This document shows, piece by piece, positions 22,682 to 34,065 of a stretch of DNA of 64,000 bases. The notes beneath the pieces were generated by a model that saw only the letters and a program-made list of their open reading frames with translations, searched no databases and was not told the origin of the DNA. The stretch is from Fennellomyces sp. T-0311 (Eukaryota; Mucoromycota; Mucoromycetes; Mucorales; Lichtheimiaceae): assembly GCA_025266875.1 (NCBI GenBank), contig JALLLT010000046.1, forward strand, positions 186,001-250,000, read 5' to 3'. Within the stretch, counting starts at the first letter, position 1. The number at the start of each line of letters is the position of its first letter. A program made the translations under genes and the position numbers.

Positions 22682-24374
22682 ATGCGTGCATCCCTACGCT
22701 GTGCAGCAGCTGAAGCTTCCAAAAAGCTACGCAAGGATGATGAGCCTAGCTGTTCAGCTGATCCTCCTTTGCCGAAAAAACGGAAAGGTGACCACCCATC
22801 ATCTGACGACCCAAAAAGCAAGCGACAACATGCTGGCATTGAGCCATCCAAGGCCGAAAGACTTTCGCTGGAGGTTTGGGAGATTATCACAAAAGGCATG
22901 TGCCCGTCGCAGCTCGCAGCAATGTCGCAAGTGTCCAAATGGTTCAGTCACATCATTATATCGTTGCCTGTTTGGGAAGAGATCGCAGATGCTGCGAACC
23001 TCACCGTACTCACACGCGGTTTAAAGAAGACGCACTTTGGAGCAGTGATGGCGAGGAGTGATCAAATATGCGAACGATGCTTCGAGGTGTACAAGAAAAG
23101 AACAGCGTACAATGTTCCTCTTCCGGTCTTTCTCGTGCAGCATAACAAAAATGTTCGCCTATGTCTCCGCTGCCGGACCAAGCATTACAGAAGAAATCCA
23201 GAGCCAGTCGGACCGGTGATAATGTAAAAGCACGTCTAAAATATGGTGGCCAAGTGGGAGTGGATGCACAAAAGCGTCACTCACAGGCGTTCTGCGCCAG
23301 ACTCGACGAGAAGCATCGGCCTTACCGTGCACGGCGACGAGCTCTTATCCGGGCAGCGTTCTCTGAAGCTGGCTTGACGATTGACGAAAGCAGTACTGAT
23401 GTCAGCAAATTCATTCGAGAAGGCTGTTGGAACCACGAGGCACAACATGTCGACAGCATCATCAAAAAGGTCCAAGCAAAACAAGCAACGCAACAACGAC
23501 GACTTGATCTGGTCCAACGCTTGCAAAAGCACAATCTTCGGATTCGTGACGGCTCGAGGCTTTGTTCGACGTTTATCGATCATGGTGAAGGCCATATCGA
23601 CGATATTGTCATGCTCATCGTCGAAGCGAACTGGTTCGAGAAGTATACCAATTACAATGAGCTGCGAAATCTTTGTGCCAACGAAGCCAAAACGAATCGC
23701 AGTGTTACATCCAAGTTCTACAAGAACACTGAACTTGGCAAGATGCGTGCGTTGCGTGAGTATCTTACGCAAAGGCTTATGCTCGGCCAATGGGATGACG
23801 TTAGCTTGGATGCTGATACACCGAAGCGACCACCAGAATCCCTTTGGCAACGCATTCGCGCTTTGACAAGTTCGGTCTGGCAAGAGCAGACAAGGGCTTG
23901 TTTCTTGGAAGCTGGTGTCCGACAATCACCTGAAGTTTTACTACTGGATCCTGACCAAGCTTCTTCGCTTACAAACGATTTGTTTATCCGAACCTTACAC
24001 CGGGAATCATGGAGTCGACCGATTTAAAGGAAGATGATTTGATGGCTACACCATTTTCGTCGTCATTGCGCACAGTGCTGAGTGAAGACGGATATATGGA
24101 GTTTATCGAGGTCAATCGCCCGTTGATCTTGGACAAAGCGCAAACACTATTCATCAACAGCTCACTGAAGGTTTTGCCTGCTAAAATCTACAACTTTGTT
24201 CAGCGTTGCAACGGAAATGCCAAGCTGGTCTCGCGCATGTACAACGCCATGGAGCAGGCTTTTATCGAAACAGAAGTTCCATTGATCGCACGTGAGAAAA
24301 ATGTCCACCCAACGATTATCATCAGCCTGCTTACTAGGCTGAAGAATGATGGCCGTATCACTTGCGCGCTTTGA
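22682..24374 (+). pseudogene. F-box protein paralogue 2, broken by two 1-base deletions
   Basis: Starts with ATG (MRASLRCAAAEAS) after a CT-rich leader. Three frames in succession align end to end with paralogues 1 and 3. Frame 1 gives the basic leader, F-box (LSLEVWEIITKGMCPSQLAA), CERCF and CLRCR up to PEPVGP. Frame 2 gives GGQVGVDAQKR through SSLTNDLFIRTLH. Frame 3 gives GIMESTDLKEDD through the terminal NVHPTIIISLLTRL. The breaks are near 23211-23216 and near 24001-24004; each is repaired in principle by one lost base. Without them the coding length would be 1695 nt, 564 residues, between its two sisters (555 and 568). No other stop or indel is visible, so the lesions are young or are assembly errors. 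As it stands translation stops after about 181 residues, leaving an F-box plus Cys motif fragment. Confidence 0.75.
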
Positions 24375-24703
24375 GACCCACTTGTCACAGCACCACATCA
24401 GCCTAGCTCATAGTTAAAACAGCACCCCCCCTTCTTCCAATCTAGCTTTTAGTCATAGTCAGTATCATTGTGCCCCCAAAAAGCATGCTTTGCAAATAAA
24501 ACGAATCTCGACGTTGCTGATGCTTTTATCTGCACGGCCCCATTGTTCATAATTAGCATGAAGGATGTCACATTTATTGGTGGGCGTTGATGACGCGGAA
24601 GACTACAATGACTGGCACAAAATGTTGTCAGCCCTTTTTTCTTTCTCCATTGATTGTTTCTCGCATCTAACGCTTCTTTTTCGCCTTTTCTGCTTTGAAA
24701 GCA
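24375..24703. other. Spacer between F-box copies 2 and 3
   Basis: Contains the 3' end of copy 2 and a CT-rich leader (about 24636-24691) directly before the copy 3 ATG. No other feature. Confidence 0.4.
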
Positions 24704-26410
24704 ATGACGCCGCGCAACGCATCCGACGCAAAAGAAGCGCCCGCATGCCCCGGCACTGGCAACGACCACCCATCCGTTCCTGCCAAACGACCCTATCAGC
24801 AAAGTAGTTACAACCTGCGAAAACGAAATCGTCGACGCGGAGAGAGCAATGATGCGACCGCCGTTTCAAGACTGGGCGGTCTGTCGGTAGAGCTCTGGGG
24901 GCTTGTGCTCAGGAACATGGCGCCATCCCAACTTGCCATCGTGGCCCAAGTTTCCAAGCAAATCAACGCTATCGTCATCCAACTTCCGATCTGGAAGCAT
25001 ATCGCCACCGCCGCCCGTATTGGAGTCCCCGCATCACGTGGCAAGCGCAAAACATACTATGGCCTCGTCCTGGCCAACAGCAATCGCATCTGCGAGAATT
25101 GTTACCAAACATGCAGACGCGTGATTGTGTACGAAGCACCGTTGCCCGTCTTCTTGGACGAGCACAACAAAAAGATCCACATGTGCCTTCCGTGCCGTCG
25201 TGCGCACTTTGAGAAACACCCAGAGCCTGTTGGCCCCCACGATTGCGGGGTGCTGCGAAATTACTATGGTGGCCAAGTTGGTATCGATGCTCAGAAGCGT
25301 CGTTCTCGTCAAATGCGTGAAAAGCGCGATGAACGACTGGAACCAGTCCGCAACGAACGGCGAGCGTTTCTCGAATCGGTGTTTACCAAAGCCGACATGG
25401 CGATGGATGATGACGATCCAGAGGTGCTTGATTTCATTCGATACGCAGGCGACAACGAGGTGCACCGACGCGCATGGGCAAACCGTATCATGGAGAGCGT
25501 GCTACGACGACGTGCAATGAATCGACGACGACACGATTTGGTGGAACGGTTGCAAACGCATGGTGTTGATATGCAGAACAACATGTCACTTTGCCAAGCC
25601 TATGTCATGTACGACGAAGGCCATATCGACGATGTTGTGGCAATGACCGTAGAGATCAATTGGTTTGTGCGTGAGACGAACTATGAATCGTTGAGGTTCT
25701 ACACCACCCACGGCCATTCATACCGTCGTTATGGCGGGAATACGGTGCGATATGCCAATACCGAGCATGGAAAGGCAAGAGCGCTCCGTGCGTATGTTCG
25801 CCAGCGACTGTACCTTCGCCGATGGAACGATGTCAGCCTGGATGAAAATTTATTGGCTCGGCCGCCAGAAACACTTTGGTGGAAAATCCGAAGCTTGACC
25901 AAGACAATATGGCTGGAAGAGGCAAGAGACACGTTCCTTGCAGCCGGTGTCCATGCATCCGAAGAGCTCTTACAGCTTGATCCGCAAGATCCGTCATCGC
26001 TCACTTGGGCGTTGTTCATTCGCGTGCTTGATCGCGGTGCGCTCGCTTCCACTGCACCGCTGACAGATAGTGAATCGACCCTTATTCCATTCTCATTGGC
26101 GTTGCGAGCCGTTGTTGGTGAGGATCTGTTTATCGAATTCATCGAGTCGAATACTGCGTCAGTTATGGAGATGGCGCAAACCTTGTATGTTGAAGGTGCC
26201 GTGGACAACCCACCCAAGGCCATTGGGGAATTCATAGCGCAGAGAGGCAAGGTTACCAAGAAAGCATATGCCGATATGGAGCGTACATTTATCAAGATCA
26301 GCATCCCCGATATCGCTAAGCAGGAGTATATCCATCCGCATTATCTCGTCAAGCTTCTAGAGGAGCTGAAGGAGTATGGCTCTGCGAGCCCCAAAGGCGC
26401 ATACTGCTAG
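24704..26410 (+). CDS. F-box protein with CxxC zinc-like motif (paralogue 3)
   Basis: Intronless, 568 residues, starting at the ATG giving MTPRNASDAKEAP; an upstream in-frame TTG is not used as a start in fungi. The layout is as in the sisters: basic leader (NLRKRNRRRGES), F-box-like segment (LSVELWGLVLRNMAPSQLAI, VSKQINAIV, LPIWKHI), CENCYQTC ... CLPCRRAH, then GGQVGIDAQKRR, a charged helical middle, RPPETLWWKIRSLT and YIHPHYLVKLLEEL at the end. It retains an open frame, which shows the array still holds at least two potentially working genes. It is closer to copy 2 than to copy 1 in the segment PEPVGP...YGGQVG(I/V)DAQKR, so copies 2 and 3 probably arose from the later duplication. Substrate and partners unknown. 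Confidence 0.7.
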   Translation: MTPRNASDAKEAPACPGTGNDHPSVPAKRPYQQSSYNLRKRNRRRGESNDATAVSRLGGLSVELWGLVLRNMAPSQLAIVAQVSKQINAIVIQLPIWKHIATAARIGVPASRGKRKTYYGLVLANSNRICENCYQTCRRVIVYEAPLPVFLDEHNKKIHMCLPCRRAHFEKHPEPVGPHDCGVLRNYYGGQVGIDAQKRRSRQMREKRDERLEPVRNERRAFLESVFTKADMAMDDDDPEVLDFIRYAGDNEVHRRAWANRIMESVLRRRAMNRRRHDLVERLQTHGVDMQNNMSLCQAYVMYDEGHIDDVVAMTVEINWFVRETNYESLRFYTTHGHSYRRYGGNTVRYANTEHGKARALRAYVRQRLYLRRWNDVSLDENLLARPPETLWWKIRSLTKTIWLEEARDTFLAAGVHASEELLQLDPQDPSSLTWALFIRVLDRGALASTAPLTDSESTLIPFSLALRAVVGEDLFIEFIESNTASVMEMAQTLYVEGAVDNPPKAIGEFIAQRGKVTKKAYADMERTFIKISIPDIAKQEYIHPHYLVKLLEELKEYGSASPKGAYC

Positions 26411-27832
26411 ATTAGAGTCGTCGTTATCAGTTATTTGTTCTTTGCTTTTCTTACTGTATATTATAAAAACGCATCATGCTCGAAAATACGGCCCTACTTG
26501 AACCTGGAGTCTCGACTTTACAAACAACTGTCAAAGCACTGCAAGCAATGTTTCTTGCCCACGTAAAGATAGCAAGGCTATGTGCCGTTCAATAAGAGCG
26601 GTTGCTGTTGCAGCGACCTGTCCCAGAATGAACAATGAGGTGTCTGCGATGAACGCGTAATCCACCCGCCAAACCCAGAGAATGGTGCACGAAACGATGT
26701 GGATTCCGTAATGGAGAGCACAGTACGTCTCCCACACATAAGGGCTTGTCTTTGGGGTGATAAACCTTGTTTATCCTTCATGGACACGAAGTAGAAGTCA
26801 TGGATACAGATTACGGATGGTTCGGGCATCAATTGAGATTGATTGGTTAAAAATGCGGAACACAACGCTGGTGTGTGTTTGATGGATCATCATAATATGC
26901 CAAAGCAATATCCATTTTTATGATTACCAAGGATAAAGACAAAGAAGTGTCGTTATCTTGAAATGTGAGATGACCACTATTAGCCTGCTGATGGACTGAA
27001 AGTTTATCGGACTGGAATGACCGCAATATAAAGAATTGTAACGAATGCTAACACGCTTCTTGTCTACAGATAAAGGCATTTCAGGGTACGATTATAGATA
27101 GACCAGAAAATAAACCAACCTTCACCATCCTCACTTTCCTCCTCCGCCTACAGGCGCGATCTGACCCTTCTTTTTGCGGCCTCGACAATTTTGTGAACTA
27201 TTGCCAGCACATTATCGGGTATGAGGGAGAGGATTCGAGTGGTTGAAGATCTCATCGGGTCCACCTCGTTCGCTGCAACAGGGATGATGGATGTGGCCCA
27301 TTATCACACCGTGACGGCAACGCTGCACCTGGCCTGGCCGCCGTCAAGAAACGCATGCTCCAATATCACGAGGAATAACAAGAGGGCTGTATTGATGGCT
27401 GGATAGGGTCTCCTGGCCCATTGAACCTTAGGTAAGCAAGGGAATGCTGTCATCGTTTAACTCTCTTTGCTTCCTTTGTCCTTTTTGCGGCCAAGCTCTG
27501 CTAGCGAGTACTTCTGCTGTGCCTCTCTATTTCTGAATATCGTTGTCCGTGACTCAATAGGTTTTTCTTATAGAATATGAGAATGCTCGTCAGTTTATTT
27601 AAACCAGTTCATATACTCCATTGCATGCAACAAGCTTGGGCTGAGTATCATCCATTGTGCGAATGCAAGTAAAACAGTAAACATAGCATTCTTTTGCGCT
27701 GTGTATCAGCTGAAAGCAATCGGGCAAAGGTGGCCACACAGGGCGTAGAAATTCGAGAAAGCGATCTCCCACTGAAAAGTTAAACAGATCCCGAACCCAC
27801 TCTTTTCTGATCGCTTCTCTTCCGAAAAAAAA
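26411..27832. other. Intergenic, F-box array to ACR3
   Basis: About 1.4 kb. A stretch at 27060-27200 read on the minus strand gives a short KKKGQIAPVGGGGK-like run that looked coding, but I could not extend it into a gene. The ACR3 promoter is at the right end. Confidence 0.35.
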
Positions 27833-29349
27833 ATGTCGTCCCCACAAGGGGATACTTCCGTGTGCTACAAATCCGACATCTGCAAAGCGGATCACTGTGT
27901 CGAAAAGAAGCAAGAAGTATGCTACGTATCGCCCGACTGTAACTTTGATTACTGTATCAAGAGGCCATCCGACTATCAATCGATGGAGCCCACCGAGGAT
28001 GCCGTCAAAGGAACAGGTAGCTCTCTTTCTGCGTACATGGGATCGCACAGATATTGACCTAAAGCAATAAAGCGTTGTTGCGACAGTTGAGCTTTCTGGA
28101 TCGGTTTCTGGTCGTATGGATTCTCATTGCTATGATTGCTGGCGTGTTGATCGGTTACTACGTGCCCGGTGTCCAAGAAGCCTTCGAAACAGTTCAATTT
28201 GCGTCGGTTTCCGTACCCATTGCCATTGGTTTGTTGATCATGATGTACCCGGTGCTTTGCAAAGTTCAGTATGAACGAATGCCAGAGATTCTAATGACCA
28301 AACAAGTGTGGATTCAAATGGCCATTTCGGTGTTCCTCAACTGGATAATCGGGCCTGTGATCATGACTGCTTTGGCGTGGGCAACGCTGCCGGATTTGGC
28401 AGAGTTTCGTACTGGTGTTGTCATGGTTGGTCTTGCCAGGTAACTGAAAAAAAAGGAATCATCCTCCAATACCAATTAACCAACGGTCGGACTCTTTACA
28501 GATGCATTGCTATGGTTTTCATGTGAGTAAACCTCCGGGGGTTATTTTTAAAGCTATATGCATGCTGAACCTCTTTATCGCATAGCTGGAACACTTTGGC
28601 TAAAGGAGATGAAACGTATGTTGCCATGTTGGTGTGCATCAACTCAATTCTCCAGATTGCACTGTTCTCGCCCTACTCGGTCTTTTTCATCAACGTTGTT
28701 CCATCCTGGTTTGGGGCTCCCACTGATGCCGCCATCAACGTCGACATCTGGCCCGTCGCACAATCCGTTTTGATCTACCTGGGTATTCCTCTTTTGGCAG
28801 GCTTGATTACACGATTTGCTTTTTTGTTTACCTTGGGCCGTCCATGGTACGAAAAGAACTTTTTACCCTATGCCGGCCCTTGGGCTTTGATCGGCTTACT
28901 GTACACCATCGTCGTCATGTTTGCCAATCAAGGCCATCAGATCATTGACAATATCGGATCCGTGTTCCGCGTGGCTGTTCCTTTGTTCGTCTATTTTGTC
29001 ATCATGTTCTTTATCCCGTTCTTTGGATTGAAGGCTTTGGGCATGCCGTACGAACTCGTCGTCACTCAGTCTTTCACTGCAGGCAGCAATAATTTCGAAC
29101 TTGCTATCGCGGTGGCCGTCGGAACGTATGGAATCAACTCGCAACAGGCATTGGCCGCTACGATTGGCCCACTTATTGAAGTACCAGGTATTTGGAAAAC
29201 GGTCATCGTTGATGGGAAAAGGGACCTAATATGGATGGATAGTGTTGCTGGCACTGACATACGTTGCGTTGTTATTGAAGAAGAAATTGAATTGGGACAA
29301 TCGATCACCTCATCTCACTTATAACAAGCAAGACCTGGAGTCGCACTAA
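27833..29349 (+). CDS. ACR3: Arsenite efflux transporter, ACR3 family
   Basis: Plasma-membrane exporter of As(III) (some members Sb(III)), ten transmembrane helices. Five exons (27833-28016, 28073-28439, 28502-28522, 28586-29187, 29243-29349) sum to 1281 nt, 426 residues. Family signatures are clear: LSFLDRFLVVWILIAMIAG at the first helix, IGLLIMMYPVLCKV, WATLPDL, the catalytic-Cys segment GLARCIAMVFIWN, and FTAGSNNFELAIAVAVGTYG. Splicing of the last intron restores PVLLALTYVALLLKKKL, the final helix plus basic tail. The conserved Cys lies in a 21-nt microexon. The N-terminal 45 residues are unusual: six Cys within about 31 positions (SVCYKSDICKADHC ... CYVSPDCNFDYC), perhaps a metal(loid)-binding tail. 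No ArsR-type regulator or arsenate reductase gene is adjacent. Confidence 0.93.
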
Positions 29350-30251
29350 GTTCTCTTTTACCACTGCAATACTCTTTCACTCATTTTTATATATCAATCT
29401 CACACCTGTACCATCTAAAGTTATTTTTTTTCAATATTCTGCTCTTGAAAACAATTATTCTAATATAAGCTGCACTCGCCCCAAAGCATGGCGTGCAGGC
29501 ACTCTACTATCGTCATTACTGCGAAACACGTGTGGTACTACATTGATTTACTTGTTCTAGGAATAATGCTACGTACGCATCCAAATTCTGGTAAAATCCC
29601 ATCCTACAGAATTCAGAATATGGCCGTTAACTGCATAAGATCTTGCACCTATTCGACATTGCATAATTTTTTGGAGCTTCTTTTTTCTTGGATAATGTAC
29701 TAGAATAAAAACCAAAAGAGATATAATGCCGAGTGCTTTTCTTTGTCGTATGTTTACTCTGGTAAACGACTAACATATAATATATATAGGAACTCGCCAA
29801 AGATGTTGAGTAGTGTAGAGAGTATTTCGACACAACTACTACAAAGTGGAATTTACTTACATACCTAACCGCCAGTCATTGACTATAGTCCATCCCAAGT
29901 TTATCATCCTTTGTTTGTCTTTTAAATGCACTCCTATTATTGTGTTTCGATTCTAGAAAAATATCAAGCTACTTGAACCATTGCTTTTAAATTTATATAG
30001 TATACTAAGGTATATACACATAAACAGCAAGTTGGTTTTGGAACTCTTCTTCTTCATCATACGTAAGCATCATCATCTTGATTATCATATCTTGCTGATA
30101 ATTCTGGATACTCTACTTAATCCACATATAAGGAACCACTGTACTCAGCTAATCGGACCACCACCTTAGGATGACACGATTGTAGACAAAGTAATAATAA
30201 ACCTTTAGTAAAAAAAATCTTACATACAACACACATATGAAAATTGGCATT
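29350..30251. other. Intergenic between convergent ACR3 and hydrolase
   Basis: AT-rich, 0.9 kb, holding both 3' UTRs. No gene seen. Confidence 0.4.
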
Positions 30252-31862
30252 TTATGTAGAAGATTTCTTCTTCAAGACCTGAGCAACGATAGATCGGAGG
30301 ATCTTTATGCTCCGTTCGTCTGGCGAAACAAGTGTGGGCATTGCATTCATGACATATCCGAAGCCAATTTTGTGTTCGTTATTCCACCAAAAGATGCTGC
30401 CACCCATACCAGTCCAACCAGTGAATTCCACGCCATCAATGACAAATTCGTTAAACTTTCCCCATCCGCCTTTGACTGCTGGAAACTTTTTTCCAATAAG
30501 TAAATCAAGTTCCAATGGCACAGGTTCAAGAGCCACAGCGTATCCTTTTGGGCTTAACAAGTCCGGTTCACCTTTCACGATTGCTTTACCGTCGTTTGCC
30601 ATCATGGCAGCCAGTTTAGCAATCTGCTTAAAGTTAATTGCCCGAACAAAATAACGAAAAAAAAACCTTATGGATTTTGCTTACAGAATGAGAATTGGTA
30701 AAGCCGGAATATGAAGGTCCTTCGAGACGACGATATCGGAGGTCAGTCACTTTGGACACATCTGCAGTGTCAGGTGTGGACCTGAACGTTTTCATGTACA
30801 ATTCATTGTTGCTGAAAATACGCTTCAAAAAGTTGCGAACACCAAACAAGCTGATCAAGCGCTGAATTTGCAGTAACTTTGGACCACGGTAGATGCGTGT
30901 GATTCGATTATCGTATTCTTCTTGATAAGGCTTGAGGTTCCATTCAATGTTGTATCTCTGGTTTAGTTCGAGTGCAACATCATGCACTGTGCAGTTGGCA
31001 ACGCGACGCAGAATCTCGTTTACGTACCATCCACGAGTGGCCGCGTGATAGCTACGTGTCCGAACTCCACCAAATGTATGTGGCTGTGCTGCCAAGATTC
31101 TCGAAAAGCGTTCTGTATCTTCGCATTCAGCAGACGATATTGGCTTATCTAAATAATTGACGCCACCCGCGTGTTGCATCTAGAAATTAAACGATTGGTC
31201 AAAAATAGTTTAAATATATATAAAGTAAATGCCATGCATTACCAAATCGCCCAGTGTTACGTTCTCCTTGTTGCCTTGCGCAAACTCTGGCCAATAAGTT
31301 ACAATCTTTTCATCATAATCTAATACTCCTTTATCGACAAATTGTGCCACTACAATGGAAGTCTATAACAAAAAAAAATTAGAAAGCTGTGTAACAAACT
31401 ATCAAGAAAAAAGGTTACCAACGCCTTTGTGCTCGAGAAAACCACTTGTAAAGTTTTGTCAGTGTATGGGATTTGTTCCCCAGGATTTTGCCATCCGCCT
31501 TGAATATCGACTACAAGTTCTCCATCGACATATGCCGAAACAGCCGCACCGACCTCTTCACCCTGGAAAAAGTTCTCCTTGAATGCATCTTGCGCTGCGG
31601 TATAATCCGGATGGACATAGCCTCGGAAGGGAACATTGTATCGTTCCTCACAGTTTTGCCCGAGAATCGAACACCTCCACGGAATAAACACACCTTCATT
31701 GAAAAGGCGTTTTGCAGCAACGTATGTCACCATGGAAATGACACCGAGAACACCAGCCAGGATCCAAAGAATGCCTGATCCTTTTTGGATGGATGGTGGT
31801 GGCGAGGGATGATTGATTTCTGCCGCCTTTTTTTTCGCCCCTTCAACCGTTTCTGAAGTCAT
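30252..31862 (-). CDS. Membrane-anchored beta-lactamase-fold serine hydrolase
   Basis: About 480 residues in four or so exons. A hydrophilic N-terminus is followed by one transmembrane anchor (ILWILAGVLGVISMVTYVAA, about residues 31-50), then a class C beta-lactamase/esterase-like domain. The SxxK catalytic motif is SSTK at the end of the first exon (VVFSSTKAL). Upstream is the usual AAVSAYVDGELVVDIQGGW start of the family. Next are VTLGDLMQHAGG, the Tyr motif region TRSYHAATRGWYVNEILRRV (YxA in place of YxN), and near the end EFTGWTGMGGSIFWW in place of the KTG box. Relatives (EstB, LACTB type) act as esterases or peptidases rather than antibiotic lactamases. The replaced YxN Asn is typical for esterases. 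Likely lumenal or extracellular, type II orientation. Convergent with ACR3; no functional link evident. Confidence 0.82.
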
Positions 31863-34065
31863 TTCAATAATAATATATGTAACAAAAAGAAAACAAATTC
31901 ACACGAAAAGTGCACTTTTTATTTGCATCAAGCGCAAAATTTTGATTTGCCGACCTTCCGGATCGCTTTCCGCAGCAAATGCCCTTCAATTCAATTCACA
32001 GCTGACTGATTCGATTTCCTCTTGTACAAAAGCAGGAAAACGTGGGTCAGCAGGAAAGTTTGATTGTGTTTGGTGTGCTCCAGAATTAACCGATGCCCCT
32101 GGCCAAAAGTTGGACCGATTGCCGTATCATTTTCTTTTTGGAAATAAATCGTAAGCATTCGTAATCCTCTTGCAAACTGTTGATACGCGCTTATTTCTCC
32201 CTTCCTATGTAATATTGTGAACCTCATCAATGTTACCGCGAACGTAAAGTCGCCAGCTATTAACGATGCGTCTTTTATTTTTAACTATTGCGGCCCAACG
32301 AAAAAGCACGGACGTACTTTTGATTACGAGCTTTTGCCAAGTGCCCGAAACAAAGCAATATTTACGGATGCATTTTCATTAGGTAGACGATCTTGATTTC
32401 TAAACGGCTGATAGTGTATATGTTCTTTATCATCATTGCGATTTTATGCGCGGTGTTAACAGCTTGGCTATCTACATACTAGTACGTATGAATGCGTGAA
32501 AACATCAATGCTCTGCATAAGAATATGCAGGCCCGTCCAGGGATTTTTTTTAAGTCGGTGGTCTACCTTAATTGGTCGTACCTTGCACTTTTGCCACGAA
32601 ATCAGCAAGTGATCCTAAGAGGATAGGATTTTAGAAAACTCGGTCGCAAAAGACAAACCGCTGTAACTGGCTCAACAAATGCGATTAGTTCACATATCGC
32701 TACCTTCACAGAATATCATTCAATCTTTAAAAGGAATTACTTGATTTCCATCTTACTTGGAGTACATATATTGAGCGTGCTTAGTTACATGTATGTACAC
32801 TTCGATAGCCACTTTAGCGTACCTGTACTGTATCACCGCTATCGCGTATTCCGGTTAGTACTTTATGGCCTTACGAACGCTTCAGTGTTTGTTGCACAAG
32901 AAGATAGTCAACCAGTTGGTCTTATAGATACAAAAAAATATTACAATCCAATCTACTACTCCATCACATTTCAAAAGGTAAAAGCCTGTAATGTGGATGC
33001 TAGAGCTCCTTAGAAATACTCCGCCGATTTCAGTTTAAACTTCATCAAAGTAAGGATTGGTGTTGCTAGAGCAAGACTCGGATCAAGAGAGAAGACGACG
33101 GCTTTGTGTGAATGTGATAAAGTCACTGGAAGAATTCAAAATGGCAAAAAATTCAATTTTAATCATTGATACCCCATCCTACTTCCCCTTACTTTATATC
33201 GGGAAGATTCATGGGTTCACACAGTCTGGACAATATACAACCTTGTCAAATCTGAGCCATCTCAGCTTCAGTTTACCGCTTTCACAACACATAAGCGAGC
33301 TAGCACCCGAGCGAATACAGGAGGAGGGTACAAGGTTGACATATATGTACTCATTAGTTCCTATTGTGCATGTAAGTCGACACACGTGCGTGGGAGTGTG
33401 TCCTGCTGAATTGTTGACCACGATATCGACAGTGCATATATATAAATTCTCGAGGCTTACCCTCTTTATCATTGCCACCAAATAGTGTGGGCGACGTTGT
33501 TGACAATTATGTAGCAACCAGCTCATCTGATATATGATCTGTGCTACTACTCGTGCTTGAGAGGCAAGTTCATACAACTTTAGGGACAAGCCAGGATCTC
33601 CGCTCTTCACGTTCACGCAGTCATATGACAGCGTTCATGCATTTCAATTTTTGCAATAAATAACGGTCGCTCGGGGCCCTCGTCGTCAAAAGCACCCACC
33701 ACTTGAGAAAAGACACCGATGTGCAGGGAAATTATGCAGGCGAGAGCGACGATAATGCGTTCCGGGCGGCAGTAAGGAAGATTACGGCTGTCATGATGAT
33801 GGAATACGCCCCTTTGGAGCTCAGCTGCCTGTGTGGATGAATTCGTGACCATGGCTTTGCGATGTGGTTTTACATCCTTCCCTTCTCCAAAGCACAGCCC
33901 TTTCTTCTCTTTATCCCGCCCTCTTTTTATGAGCACTTCTGTTTGAGTGCTTCATTCCGCTTTTATTAACTGTATAAACGTTTCAAAACGCCCAACACGG
34001 ACAGGGATTCGTTATCACCACCATCAGCAGTCTCCTCTGCTGCCAACCCACGGTCATCTCGTCCT
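31863..34065. other. Intergenic, hydrolase to GID7
   Basis: 2.2 kb between divergent genes. Overlapping ORFs of 80-140 codons around 32741-33936 have no recognisable content and oppose each other; treated as chance. Confidence 0.4.

Noticed and set aside
27060..27200. Short coding-like run on the minus strand (KKKGQIAPVGGGGK)
   Set aside because: It could not be joined to any further exon or start and is too short to support a gene.
33057..33616. Overlapping 142- and 135-codon ORFs on opposite strands
   Set aside because: They overlap each other almost fully, at least the plus-strand one lacks an ATG start, and neither resembles a known protein.
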